Source of the DNA: Salvelinus alpinus
Taxonomy: Eukaryota; Chordata; Actinopteri; Salmoniformes; Salmonidae
Assembly: GCF_045679555.1 (NCBI RefSeq)
Contig: NC_092096.1
Span: forward strand, 24,741,817-24,805,816
DNA length: 64,000 nucleotides
Direction of reading: 5' to 3'
The notes below the pieces were generated by a model. It worked only from the letters and a program-made list of their open reading frames with translations, was not told the DNA's origin and did not search any database. Made by a program: the position numbers and the translations under genes. This document shows, in pieces, positions 11,991 through 27,480 of this stretch. Each line of letters begins with the position of its first letter. Within the stretch, counting starts at the first letter, position 1.

Positions 11991-12811
11991 ACACACACAA
12001 AGGATACAAGCTTATTCAGTGATGGGGAACTACCTCCCACACGCAGACACATCAACCAACATAATGAAGCACATGCAGTGGATAACATGCACAGTTAAAA
12101 GACACATTTGAAATGGAAATCAATGCCCCTCCTGAGAGGACGTTTCAATGGGACCATTCTAACCTAGTCAGGCTGATATAGATCTGATATTTTCTGGCGT
12201 TTTCGTCCCCTCTCTGCACCAGTGCCAACCAGCCTGACAGGAGCGTTATGAAGAGGCTAAAGGCTAAGACAACGTCCCCTAAATGTCCCCCGCACACAGA
12301 TGGAGGTAGATTCACCAGTGACTAGTTAGGGGGCTCTACATCTTAAGGATTTTCCAATCCGACTGTGTAAATCAGTTACTATTTCTAGTACTTCCTGACC
12401 TTAACCTTAACCAAAATCATCGGTGACATAACTTGGAACAGAGTGAATCACGAGGAGGATGGACAGACGGTCACCGGCTCTGGAATATCTGACTCACATT
12501 TCAAGGTCTGATACCCAGCTTTGATATCACAGAAGCTGGGAAGTCTGGGAAATTCCAGTCACGGAATCCCCCCGACTTCCCCAAAACGTTCCCACAACGT
12601 TCCCACAACTAAACCGTCATTACTATTACTGGCCTAAACATACAGAAGAAGTAATACATTTTTCTTTTTTAAGTAACTGCATTACTCCTGATGCCACATG
12701 TTGCCATGGAAACGTCAATGACAAACGGCTGAGGTGCCCCTTGACAGAGAAGAGAAGACACAGTTGGTGAGACAGCTGTGCTAACTGCAAGAGGGGGAAA
12801 TCCCTCAGAGC
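11991..12811. other. Unique stretch
   Basis: No recognisable gene. CCCACAACGTTCCCACAACT-type short direct repeats lie near 12587-12612. Nothing else is supported. Confidence 0.5.

Positions 12812-12872
<61 letters not shown>
12812..12872. repeat. (GA)n microsatellite
   Basis: GA dinucleotides with a few interruptions. A second short GA/GAAA patch lies at 13044-13085. Between them (12873-13043) is A/T-rich sequence with no recognised feature. Confidence 0.97.
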
Positions 12873-12877
<5 letters not shown>

Positions 12878-13043
12878 ATATGACATTTGAAATGTCTCTA
12901 ATATTTTGGAACTTGTGAGTGTAATATTTACTGTTCACTTTTTTATTGTTTATTTCACTTTTGTTTATCCGTTTCACTTGCTTTAGTAATGTAAACATAT
13001 GTTTCCCGTGCAAATAAAGCCCCTTAAATGTAATTTAATTGAC

Positions 13044-13084
<41 letters not shown>

Positions 13085-13163
13085 TTTCTTCTCTCCACTG
13101 CCTCCTTTTCACAAACTCTGAAATATAAACACACTTTTTTTGCAATTGAGCCAAAGTCATTAA

Positions 13164-14131
13164 AGTATGTATGCTAGCAGGGTTATACAGTCTGTATGCT
13201 AGCAGGGATTTACAGTATGTATGCTAGCAGGGTTATACAGTCTGTATGCTAGCATGGATTTACAGTATGTATGCTAGCAGGGTTTTACAGTATGTATGCT
13301 AGCAGGGTTTTACAGCATGTATGCAGCAGGGTTTTACAGTCTGTATGCTAGCAGGGTTTTACAGTATGTATGCTAGCAGGGTTTTACAGTATGTATGCTA
13401 GCAGGGTTTTACAGTCTGTATGCTAGCAGGGTTTTACAGTCTGTATGCTAGCAGGGTTTTACAGCATGTATGCAGCAGGGTATTACAGTCTGTATGCTAG
13501 CAGTGTTTTACAGTATGTATGCTAGCAGGGTTTTACAGTCTGTATGCTAGCAGGGTTTTACAGTCTGTATGCAGCAGGGTTTTACAGTCTGTATGCAGCA
13601 GGGTTTTACAGCATGTATGCAGCAGGGTTTTACAGTCTGTATGCTAGCAGGGTTTTACAGTATGTATGCTAGCAGGGTTTTACAATCTGTATGCTAGCAG
13701 GGTTTTACATTGTGTATGCTAGCAGGGTTTTACAGTGTGTATGCTAGCAGGGTTTTACAGTATGCATGCTAGGAGGGTTTTACAGTATGTATGCTAGCAG
13801 GGTTTTACAGTGTGTATGCTAGCAGGGTTTTACAGTATGTATGCTAGCAGGGTTTTACAGTCTGTAAGCTAGCAGGGTTTTACAGTGTGTATGCTAGCAG
13901 GGTTTTACAGTATGCATGCTAGCAGGGTTTTACAGTATGTATGCTAGCAGGGTTTTACAGTATGCATGCTAGCAGGGTTTTACAGTATGCATGCTAGCAG
14001 GGTTTTACAGTATGTATGCTAGCAGGGTTTTACAGTATGCATGCTAGCAGGGTTTTACAGTATGCATGCTAGCAGGGTTTTACAGTATGTATGCTAGCAG
14101 GGATTTACCATATGTATGCTAGCAGGGTTTT
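13164..14131. repeat. 25-bp minisatellite with GCTAGC core, about 39 copies
   Basis: The unit is GTATGCTAGCAGGGTTTTAC plus AGTAT. Some units lack CTAG (GTATGCAGCAGGG) and are 22-23 bp. The position after ACAG alternates TATG, TCTG, TGTG and CATG. GCTAGC recurs at 25-bp spacing. It is unrelated in sequence to the 25-bp array at 5-8 kb. Confidence 0.97.
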
Positions 14132-14420
14132 TCCGGTTGGGAGCAAAAAAGAAGGGGATACCCTGGTCTGTAAATATCAACACCCTCCGTTACCCTCATG
14201 GTTATTTTCATCATAAACGGGTGAGCCCACCCTGTGGGAAATCACTTGAGAATTGAATAGAGAATCACATATCAGTAAAGGACACAAACAGGGGGATACC
14301 CTGGTCTGGAAATGTCAAACCCTTGGTCTCACTTGGTCTGTTCTTTTTAACAAGCGGGTGACCTCAGATTGAGAATCCAATATGTGTGTGTTGTGTAAAG
14401 CTTTCACCTATTAGGGGAGG
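14132..14420. other. Unique stretch with a short two-copy duplication
   Basis: GGGGATACCCTGGTCTG occurs at about 14155 and again at about 14291, with related flanks (AAATATCAA/AAATGTCAA, CACCCT/ACCCTT). This suggests an old duplication with a period of about 136 bp. No gene is seen. Confidence 0.55.
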
Positions 14421-14819
14421 CCCCATAACTCTGCCGTGTCTGTTACCGAGGAGGGACTGGTCAGGCTCATAGCTCTGCCGTGTCTGCCACCGAGGAGGGA
14501 CTGGTCAGGCTCATAGTTCTGCCGTGTCTGGCACCGAGGAGGGACTGGTCAGGCTCATAGCCCTGCCGTGTCTGGCACCGAGGAGGGACTGGTCAGGCGC
14601 ATAGCTCTGCCGTGTCTGGCACCGAGGAGGGACTGGTCAGGCTCATAGCTCTGCCGTGTCTGTCACCGAGGAGGGACTGGTCAGGCTCATAGCTCTGCCT
14701 GGTCTGGCACCGAGGAGGGACTGGTCAGGCTCATAGCTCTGCCGTGTCTGGCACCGAGGAGGGACTGGTCAGGCTCATAGCTCTGCCGTGTCTGGCACCG
14801 AGGAGGGACTGGTCAGGGT
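14421..14819. repeat. 44-bp minisatellite, 9 copies
   Basis: The unit includes CTGCCGTGTCTGGCACCGAG, GAGGGACTGGTCAGG and CTCATAGCT. Variants are TGTTACC, TGCCACC and TGTCACC in place of TGGCACC. CA-rich sequence follows to about 14990. Confidence 0.96.
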
Positions 14820-15038
14820 CTGGCTATGACACTGTAGGGTCAGCAGCATACCTCACACACCCAGGCGAGGGTACCTGCGCATACACACACACTCAGAAAC
14901 AGGCAGGCACATACACACACACACAGACAGATGCGAACAAACACACACAAAAACACGCACACATACACACTCACCATTTGAATAAATACAGATTACAGTA
15001 AAGTAAGCAAGTCACTCAAGATCAAACTCTGCCATGTT
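14820..15038. other. CA-rich low-complexity spacer
   Basis: Imperfect ACACAC, CAGACAG and AAACACACAC runs at 14885-14975, then a short A/T-rich stretch. No gene. Confidence 0.7.
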
Positions 15039-15775
15039 CTACTTGCTCTTTCTCTCCCTATTTCTCTCTCCCCCATGTTCCCTCTTTCTCTCTCCCCCAT
15101 GTTCTCTCTCCCTCTTTCTCTCTCCCCATGTTCCCTCTTTCTCTCTCCCCCATGTTCTCTCTCCCCATGTTCCCTCTTTCTCTCTCCCCCATGTTCTCTC
15201 TCCCTCTTTCTCTCTGCCCATGTTCCCTCTTTCTCTCTCCCCCATGTTCTCTCTCCCCATGTTCCCTCTTTCTCTCTCCCCCATGTTCTCTCTCCCTCTT
15301 TCTCTCTCCCCATGTTCCCTCTTTCTCTCTCCCCCATGTTCTCTCTCCCTCTTTCTCTCTCCCCATGTTCCCTCTTTCTCTCTCCCCCATGTTCTCTCTC
15401 CCTCTTTCTCTCTCCCCCATGTTCCCTCACCATCTTTCTCTCTCCACATGTTCCCTCATCCTCTTTCTCTCTCTCCATGTTCCCTCTCCCTCTTTCTCTC
15501 CCCCATGTTCTCTCTCCCTCTTTCTCTCTCCCCATGTTCCCTCTTTCTCTCTCCCCCATGTTCCCTCTCCCTCTTTCTCTCCCCCATGTTCTCTCTCCCT
15601 CTTTCTCTCTCCCCATGTTCCCTCTTTCTCTCTCCCCCATGTTGTCTCTCCCTCTTTCTCTCTCCCCCATGTTCCCTCACCATCTTTCTCTCTCCCCATG
15701 TTCCCTCATCCTCTTTCTCTCTCTCCATGTTCCCTCTCCCTCTTTCTCTCTCTCCATGTTCTCTCTCCCTCTTTT
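15039..15775. repeat. Polypyrimidine minisatellite, compound unit near 53 bp
   Basis: CCATGTTCCCTC and CCATGTTCTCTC blocks alternate with CTCTTTCTCTCTC. Paired blocks form a repeat of about 53 bp. The + strand is nearly pure pyrimidine with a regularly spaced CATG, so it could form triplex DNA. Long Ser/Pro/Leu-rich or Arg/Glu-rich frames run through it by composition only. Confidence 0.93.
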
Positions 15776-16297
15776 TCCACCTGTCTATCTCCTTGCTCCC
15801 TTTGTCCCTCTCCTTCTCTCTCTCTCCCTCACCCTGTCTGTCTTGGGGAACACATTAGCCGGCCAGTTGTTCCTTTCAGTGGTAGCTATTTGTGGTGTCT
15901 CGGTGCATGCCTGTACTGTGTGTCCTCTAGGAGAGAGACGTCTGATAGGCTTTTATTAACGCCCTGCCTCGGTCTGGAACACCTTGGGGACCCTGCTTTC
16001 TCCCTCTCCTTCTCCCTCTCCCTGTGAGGTCTAGAACCTTCTCCAGTCATAATGCATTTCTCTCCCTGTCTCTTCCCCTCCCTTCTCTCCCTCTTGGTTT
16101 CTCTGTTTCTCCGCTGTTTCTCTGTTTCTGTTTCTCCCTCTCTCTGCCTGACTCTCTGTGTTTCTCTCTCTCACTCACTCACTCACTTGGGCTCTCTGCA
16201 GGGATGAGGGATCTGTCTGTTTTTAGATGGACGGACAGGAGAAGTGTACAAGGGGGAGGACAGCATGGTGATATGTCATTGTGAGGGACAGGTGGTA
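15776..16297. other. Pyrimidine-rich unique stretch
   Basis: It continues with C/T-rich low complexity to about 16190, including CTCACTCACTCACT, and then becomes unique. No exon-like feature with convincing splice sites is visible. Confidence 0.55.
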
Positions 16298-16426
<129 letters not shown>

Positions 16427-17219
16427 TTAGAGTACAGAACTACCAGGAGAGTTAAGCAATAATCCTGAGCTATAGTACGGTGCCCTTTAAAACAGCATGA
16501 CAGGAGCTGGTATTGTGGATCTGGTGGTGGGCAGGAATAGACCTGTTAATTCAACAGAGATGGTATAGGGCAGTCACTCCCAGGAAAATGTTACTAACCG
16601 CCATATCCTTGTTTCCTCCAATTCCTCTCTTTCTAATCGCATTGGAGCAGAGAATCCAAAGTCCTTCCCCTGGATTTCCTCCACCAATGAGGTTTGAGAG
16701 GGAGGCCAGGAGTTGCGGAAACAAGGATGGAGGAAGCACATATTTAAATACAGTCAGACAGTCCAGTTTCAGAACTAGAACAGCAGTAACTTTCACTGCA
16801 GCCTGCTAATGCTGACAACCAACCAACTATCAACCATCTCACTCACTTAACTGTCTGTATCTCTATCTTGTGCCAGTCAAGCTTCTCATATATATTTATG
16901 TGATCACGGGGGAAGCTTCAAACATTATTCCTGAGGATTTTCAAAGAGCCTCCGGGCTCCAGAAATGCAATTTCGCAATGTTTAACCGGGGTATAGGAAA
17001 GCTCAGCGTAAAGCCATGGCATGTTAGCGAGTAGCCAGTATCCAAGATCCAGGCAATTATCTATGAGCTCAGAGGTATGATTGCATACGTAGGCAGTATA
17101 CCCACAGAGAGAGAGGTGGTCTAGGGAATATTCCTCATCGATCTGGAAGAAAGGTTTTTGGTCAGGGAGAGAGTGTGTGTGTATGTATGTTTAACCTGCT
17201 TAATGAGAGATGATCGCCA
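16427..17219. other. Unique stretch, no gene recognised
   Basis: The sequence is mixed, with no low complexity apart from GTGTGTGTATGTATG near 17174. Opposing short frames at about 16513-16809 show no known domain and I do not call them genes. Confidence 0.5.
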
Positions 17220-17908
17220 AAGCCTAATAGGGCGTTCTTGGTCAGCCTAATAGGGCGTTCTTGGTCAGCCTAATAGGGCGTTCTTGGTCAGGGCGTTCTT
17301 GGTCAGCCTAATAGGGCGTTCTTGGTCAGCCTAATAGGGTGTTCTTGGTCAGGGCGTTCTTGGTCAGCCTAATAGGGCGTACTTGGTCAGGCTAATAGGG
17401 CGTTCTTGGTCAGCCTAATAGGGTGTTCTTGGTCAGCCTAATAGGGCGTTCTTGGTCAGCCTAATAGGGCGTTCTTGGTCAGCCTAATAGGGCATTATTG
17501 GTCAGCCTAATAGGGCGTACTTGGTCAGCCTAATAGGGCGTTCTTGGTCAGCCTAATAGGGCATCAGCCTAATAGGCAGTCAGCCTAATAGGACGTTCTT
17601 GGTCAGCCTAATAGGGCATTCTTGGTCAGCCTAATAGGGCGTACTTGGTCAGCCTAATAGGGCGTTCTTGGTCAGCCTAATAGGGCATCAGCCTAATAGG
17701 CAGTCAGCCTAATAGGACGTTCTGGGTCAGCCTAATAGGGCGTTCTTAGTCAGCCTAATAGGGCGTTCTTAGTCAGGCTAATAGGGCGTTCTTGGTCAGC
17801 CTAATAGGGCGTTCTTGGTCAGCCTAATAGGGTGTTCTTGGTCAGCCTAATAGGGCGTTCTTGGTCAGGCTAGTGAAGTGTGTTTGGTCAGGCTAATGAA
17901 GTGTGTTT
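17220..17908. repeat. 23-bp minisatellite, about 28 copies plus decayed units
   Basis: The unit is GGTCAGCCTAATAGGGCG plus TTCTT. Deleted units (GGCATCAGCCTAATAGGCAG) appear at 17561 and 17685, i.e. 124 bp apart, so a block of about five units was duplicated. Degenerate GGTCAGGCTAATGAAG units end the array. Confidence 0.96.
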
Positions 17909-17926
17909 GTGGTTGAGTTGCAGTCA

Positions 17927-17969
17927 ACACGGTCACACTGCAGCAGTACTAGCTGGACCCGACTCAGTT
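17927..17969 (+). repeat. Left arm of a 43-bp inverted repeat (partner 18878-18920)
   Basis: The core TCACACTGCAGCAGTACTAG reads in the opposite direction in the partner (CTAGTACTGCTGCAGTGTGA). By eye 40 of 43 positions match. The arms are about 910 bp apart and enclose two TC arrays and a LINE tail. Confidence 0.88.
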
Positions 17970-17980
17970 CTCAGTTCTCA

Positions 17981-18215
<235 letters not shown>

Positions 18216-18302
18216 ATAAATAAATGGTGGGATTAACAGCAATAATAATAGTAGTAGTGGACATGGGATTACCATTAATAACAGCTACAACAACAATATT
18301 AA

Positions 18303-19679
<1,377 letters not shown>

Positions 19680-19716
19680 CAGTGTATGGAATAGTGAGGA
19701 TCCATAATGATTAAAG
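19680..19716 (+). repeat. Isolated diverged monomer of the 39-bp satellite
   Basis: GTGAGGATCCATAATGATTA with the preceding CAGTGTATGGAATA matches the unit of the array that starts 560 bp downstream (TGAGGATCCATAATCATTA preceded by CAGTGGATAGAATAC), with about five substitutions over 37 bases. Confidence 0.85.
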
Positions 19717-20276
19717 CCCTGTTCACACTGCAGGCCTTAACGCTCAAATCAGTTGTTGTTTTTTTCAAATCCATTTTGACATACTGACTGTCTAAACAGC
19801 AAGTTACAAGTTACCAAATCGGATTTGTGTGTGTTCAGACAGCAGTCATTTTCTGACATGGCTACACTAGTTGTCATAGTAACGACGGGTGTGTGCACTG
19901 TGTGCCGTAGGATGACTGTTGGTGGTGCTTCCTATCACTCAGAAGTTATGTAGAAACCCAAGGTGACGACTCCTGCCATGGACGTTTCACAGTTGCTTTG
20001 AATGTTCAAAATCAAAGTGCAAGAATACTTTTAAAGCTTCAAAGGATAAGATTATCCAACTTTCAAAACTAGTCCTTTTTGGGTAGCCACGGCAGTCAGT
20101 TAGCTAGCTGTTTAGCTTTATAGTACATTCACTCATTTGTTTGTAAACAATTAACAAGCTAGTTAGCTACTACATGTTCTTGTAAAACTGTAAACAGAGT
20201 AGCTAGCAAGCAACAAGATATGCCAAATAACAGTAAAAAAAACTTGAGGGCAAATAAATCAGATTTGAAGAGGCTT
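19717..20276. other. A/T-rich unique spacer between monomer and array
   Basis: No gene. TAGCTAGC-type motifs recur (20100-20210). It may be an old interspersed repeat, but I cannot name it. Confidence 0.45.
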
Positions 20277-23200
20277 AAGACACAGTGGATAGAATACTGA
20301 GGATCCATAATCATTGAGACACAGTGGATAGAATACTGAGGATCCATAATCATTGAGACACAGTGGATAGAATACTGAGGATCCATAATCATTATGACAC
20401 AGTGGATAGAATACTGAGGATCCATAATCATTAAGACACAGTGGATAGAATACTGAGGATCCATAATCATTAAGACACAGTGGATAGAATACTGAGGATC
20501 CATAATCATTAAGACACAGTGGATAGAATACTGAGGATCCATAATCATTATGACACAGTGGATAGAATACTGAGGATCCATAATCATTAAGACACAGTGG
20601 ATAGAATACTGAGGATCCATAATCATTAAGACACAGTGGATAGAATACTGAGGATCCATAATCATTATGACACAGTGGATAGAATACTGAGGATCCATAA
20701 TCATTGAGACACAGTGGATAGAATACTGAGGATCCATAATCATTAAGACACAGTGGATAGAATACTGAGGATCCATAATCATTATGACACACTGGATAGA
20801 ATACTGAGGATCCATAATCATTATGACACAGTGGATAGAATACTGAGGATCCATAATCATTATGACACAGTGGATAGAATACTGAGGATCCATAATCATT
20901 ATGACACAGTGGATAGAATACTGAGGATCCATAATCATTAAGACACAGTGGATAGAATACTGAGGATCCATAATCATTATGACACAGTGGATAGAATACT
21001 GAGGATCCATAATCATTAAGACACAGTGGATAGAATACTGAGGATCCATAATCATTAAGACACAGTGAATAGAATACTGAGGATCCATAATCATTAAGAC
21101 ACACTGGATAGAATACTGAGGATCCATAATCATTATGACACAGTGGATAGAATACTGAGGATCCATAATCATTAAGACACAGTGGATAGAATACTGAGGA
21201 TCCATAATCATTAAGACACAGTGGATAGAATACTGAGGATCCATAATCATTAAGACACAGTGGATAGAATACTGAGGATCCATAATCATTATGACACAGT
21301 GGATATAATACTGAGGATCCATAATCATTAAGACACAGTGGATAGAATACTGAGGATCCATAATCATTATGACACAGTGTATAGAACACTGAGGATCCAT
21401 AATCATTATGACACAGTGGATAGAATACTGAGGATCCATAATCATTGAGACACAGTGGATAGAATACTGAGGATCCATAATCATTAAGACACAGTGGATA
21501 GAATACTGAGGATCCATAATCATTATGACACACTGGATAGAATACTGAGGATCCATAATCATTATGACACAGTGGATAGAATACTGAGGATCCATAATCA
21601 TTATGACACAGTGGATAGAATACTGAGGATCCATAATCATTATGACACAGTGGATAGAATACTGAGGATCCATAATCATTAAGACACAGTGGATAGAATA
21701 CTGAGGATCCATAATCATTATGACACAGTGGATAGAATACTGAGGATCCATAATCATTAAGACACAGTGGATAGAATACTGAGGATCCATAATCATTAAG
21801 ACACAGTGAATAGAATACTGAGGATCCATAATCATTAAGACACACTGGATAGAATACTGAGGATCCATAATCATTATGACACAGTGGATAGAATACTGAG
21901 GATCCATAATCATTAAGACACAGTGGATAGAATACTGAGGATCCATAATCATTATGACACAGTGGATAGAATACTGAGGATCCATAATCATTATGACACA
22001 GTGGATAGAATACTGAGGATCCATAATCATTAAGACACACTGGATAGAATACTGAGGATCCATAATCATTATGACACAGTGGATAGAATACTGAGGATCC
22101 ATAATCATTAAGACACAGTGGATAGAATACTGAGGATCCATAATCATTAAGACACAGTGGATAGAATACTGAGGATCCATAATCATTAAGACACAGTGGA
22201 TAGAATACTGAGGATCCATAATCATTAAGACACAGTGGATAGAATACTGAGGATCCATAATCATTAAGACACAGTGGATAGAATACTGAGGATCCATAAT
22301 CATTATGACACAGTGGATAGAATACTGAGGATCCATAATCATTAAGACACACTGGATAGAATACTGAGGATCCATAATCATTATGACACAGTGGATAGAA
22401 TACTGAGGATCCATAATCATTAAGACACACTGGATAGAATACTGAGGATCCATAATCATTATGACACAGTGGATAGAATACTGAGGATCCATAATCATTA
22501 AGACACAGTGGATAGAATACTGAGGATCCATTATCATTAAGACACACTGGATAGAATACTGAGGATCCATAATCATTATGACACAGTGGATAGAATACTG
22601 AGGATCCATAATCATTAAGACACAGTGGATAGAATACTGAGGATCCATAATCATTAAGACACAGTGGATAGAATACTGAGGATCCATAATCATTAAGACA
22701 CAGTGGATAGAATACTGAGGATCCATAATCATTATGACACAGTGGATAGAATACTGAGGATCCATAATCATTAAGACACAGTGGATAGAATACTGAGGAT
22801 CCATAATCATTATGACACAGTGGATAGAATACTGAGGATCCATAATCATTAAGACACAGTGGATAGAATACTGAGGATCCATAATCATTATGACACAGTG
22901 GATAGAATACTGAGGATCCATAATCATTAAGACACAGTGGATAGAATACTGAGGATCCATAATCATTATGACACAGTGGATAGAATACTGAGGATCCATA
23001 ATCATTAAGACACAGTGGATAGAATACTGAGGATCCATAATCATTATGACACAGTGGATAGAATACTGAGGATCCATAATCATTAAGACACAGTGGATAG
23101 AATACTGAGGATCCATAATCATTAAGACACAGTGGATAGAATACTGAGGATCCATAATCATTATGACACAGTGGATAGAATACTGAGGATCCATAATCAT

Positions 23201-23444
23201 TAAGACACAGTGGATAGAATACTGAGGATCCATAATCATTAAGACACAGTGGATAGAATACTGAGGATCCATAATCATTATGACACAGTGGATAGAATAC
23301 TGAGGATCCATAATCATTAAGACACAGTGGATAGAATACTGAGGATCCATAATCATTAAGACACACTGGATAGAATACTGAGGATCCATAATCATTAAGA
23401 CACAGTGGATAGAATTCTGAGGATCCATAATCATTAAGACACAG
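20277..23444. repeat. 39-bp minisatellite, about 81 copies
   Basis: The unit is AGACACAGTGGATAGAATAC followed by TGAGGATCCATAATCATTA, with AAGACAC, TGACAC or GAGACAC at the junction and GTGG/CTGG variants. Block patterns recur 741 bp apart (19 units), for example the CACTGGATAG-containing block near 20785 and 21530. The unit is 13 codons without stops on the minus strand, so two overlapping minus frames stay open for over 1,000 codons. I reject them as genes. Confidence 0.98.
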
Positions 23445-24317
<873 letters not shown>

Positions 24318-24499
24318 CCCCAGACGGAGGCCCTTTATCCTATTGGCGTCAGCCCAGCGTCACTTAAAGAGCAAGTGAGGCCACTTACCATGAGTGATTC
24401 TCAGTGTGATTGGTCGACCTTACGCTGACCCCCAGAGACCCCCAGGGCCGTGACGAAGGAAGTGGCTGCTGGAAGGCCAGCCGACTCATGGCACGCAAC

Positions 24500-24765
24500 C
24501 TCCTTCCTCTCCCCTCCTCTTCCAAACCACACACAATCTCCCTCTCTCTCAATTCCTCTCTCTTCCTCCCTCTCTCTCTTCCTCTCCTCTCCCCTCCTCT
24601 TCCAAACCACACACAATCTCCCTCTCTCTCAATTCCTCTCTCTCTTCCTCCCTCTCTCTCTTCCTCTCCCCTCCTCTTCCAAACCACACACAATCTCCCT
24701 CTCTCTCAATTCCTCTCTCTTCCTCCCTCTCTCTCTTCCTCCCACTCTCTCTTCCTCTCCCTCTC
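24500..24765. repeat. 77-80 bp tandem repeat, about 3 copies, pyrimidine-rich
   Basis: CCAAACCACACACAATCTCC recurs at 24522, 24602 and 24679, each followed by CTCTCTCTCAATTCCTCTC. Spacing is 80 and then 77 bp because of a TC-length difference. Confidence 0.93.
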
Positions 24766-24799
24766 CTTCTTTCTTTTCCTCGCCTCCCTCTCTTTCTCT

Positions 24800-25234
24800 C
24801 CCACACACTAGAATGCAGCTTTGGCCAAAGAAAATATCACGCAGACATCACACTGCTGATGTTCACCAACCCAGTTCAGCTGTTTGTTGAAAACAAACAC
24901 ACAGTAGAACTTCTGATGTACAGAAAACAGTCTCTTATCAACAGCGTATTTATATTCACACAAACCGGCAAATGTGACCTTTTGTGTTCGAGTCCAGGTC
25001 TCCTCCAGTGTGCCAAATGACTCTGTTAGCCTGCAGAGCCAAAGGCACAAAGCTGAGACAAATTCAACAGAATTAACCAAATGGATGTTTCTAGATAATG
25101 TAGCATGAAGTATACTGTATATCCTGCCATGCTAAGGAGAGTACACTGAAACAACCCCTGCATTCCAAATACAAGAGACCTAGTCTAGCCCATCGTCATT
25201 AAGATCAGAATGAGATTATCTCATAGAGGCTAAA
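24800..25234. other. Unique stretch
   Basis: No gene or repeat recognised. Confidence 0.5.
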
Positions 25235-25480
25235 CTCTCTGTAATATGCATCTCCCTGATGGAGCCTTAATGAGAAGCAGTGGGAAGAGAGGGAGAACAA
25301 ACACACACACACACACAAAAACACACTTTCAGGCCTTTCCCCTAACCCTCCTCCCCTCCAAACAAGCCTGGCGGAGCTACAATTATCAGGAGTAAAGCAT
25401 GTATTTATAGCGAGCCAGGGATAAATCGCGGAATGAATAGTGAGGCGGTTATATTTAACGCTCTGTGATGTCAACACGAG
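25235..25480. promoter_or_regulatory. Possible conserved noncoding element
   Basis: Complex, non-repetitive sequence rich in short developmental-type motifs such as CTTAATGAGAAGCAGTGG, ACAATTATCAGGAG, GTATTTATAGC and GATAAATCGCGG. A short (AC)n at about 25300 interrupts it. The impression comes from composition and motif density only; cross-species alignment would decide. Confidence 0.22.
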
Positions 25481-25663
25481 GTTGGCCAGTTGCCATGGTT
25501 TCTCCCTACTGAGCAGGGCGGGGGGGGGGGTCTTATCGACGGCGTGCTGAGAGAAGGCAGTGGTGGAGGAGAGATAGCATGTCGACAGTCTGAGAGGAAA
25601 GACCTAATACAAAGGGGGCTGTTGGTGTCGCTGGGTAGGACAATGAACTCAGCAACAGACAGA

Positions 25664-25879
25664 CATGGCTCCCGAGTGGTGCAGCGGTCTAAGGCACTGC
25701 ATCTCAGTGCTAGAGGCGTCACTACAGACCCTGGTTCGTTTCCAGGCTGTATCACAACCGGCCATGATTGGGAGTCCCATAGGGTGGCGCACAATTGGCC
25801 CAGCGTCGTCCGGGTTTGGCTGGGGTAGGCCGTCATTGTAAACAAGAATTTGTTCTTAAACTGACTTGCCTAGTTAAAT
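25664..25879 (+). mobile_element. tRNA-derived SINE, salmonid type (Slm/SmaI-like)
   Basis: The 5' part is tRNA-like with an A box (TGGTGCAGCGG, 25678-25688) and a B box (GGTTCGTTTCC, 25733-25743). The body reads GATTGGGAGTCCCATAGGG, and the 3' tail is GTAGGCCGTCATTGTAAAC ... TTGTTCTTAAACTGACTTGC CTAGTTAAAT. The tail is shared with other salmonid SINEs and with the LINE at 8.5 kb. It is truncated before the usual A-rich end. The subfamily name is from recall. Confidence 0.85.
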
Positions 25880-26949
<1,070 letters not shown>

Positions 26950-27480
26950 TCTAGAAGAGGGAGGGATGGAGGAGGGATAGAGGGAACGATGGAGAGAGGG
27001 AGAACTGGGGGGATGGGGAAGGGAGAGAGGGAACAATGGAGGAATGGAGGGATGTAAGGAGAGAGTGAGGGATAAAGCGAGGAAAGGAGAGAGGGAGGAG
27101 TGGGGGGATGGAGGGAGGGAGAGAGAGAGGGAATAAGGGATATAGGGAAGGGGGAAAGGGGAGAGAGAGGAGTGGGGGGATGGAGGGAGGGAGAGAGAGA
27201 TGGAAAAGGGATATAGGGAAGGGGGGAAAGGGGAGAGGGAGGAGTGGGGGGATGGAGGGAGGGAGAGAGAGAGGGAAAAGGGATATATGGAAGGGGGGAA
27301 AGGGGAGAGGGAGGAGTGGGGGGATGGAGGGAGGGAGAGAGAGATGGAAAAGGGATATAGGGAAGGGGGAAAGGGGAGAGGGAGGAGTGGGGGGATGGAG
27401 GGAGGGAGAGAGGGAATAAGGGATATAGGGAAGGGGGGGAAAGGGGAGAGGGAGGAGTGGGGGGATGGAGGGAGGAGGAG
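26950..27480. repeat. Purine-rich G-run minisatellite, 72-bp unit, about 5 copies
   Basis: The + strand is nearly all purine. The core unit (27090-27478) is 72 bp: TGGAGGG recurs at 27181 and 27253. Each unit contains a G6, A3, G4, AGA, G3, AGGAGT, G6 series with AGGGATATAGGG nearby. Upstream (26950-27090) is a decayed version with GGAGGGAT elements. Confidence 0.95.

Noticed and set aside
15034..16027. Ser/Pro/Leu-rich and Arg/Glu-rich frames near 15-16 kb
   Set aside because: Low-complexity translation of polypyrimidine DNA.
16513..16809. Overlapping 98- and 81-codon frames on opposite strands as a candidate exon
   Set aside because: No domain, no conserved motif, and both strands are equally open.
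25664..25750. Functional tRNA gene (A and B boxes present; likewise 54713-54790)
   Set aside because: The tRNA-like part is fused to a SINE body and tail and lacks a sound cloverleaf end; it is a retroposon.
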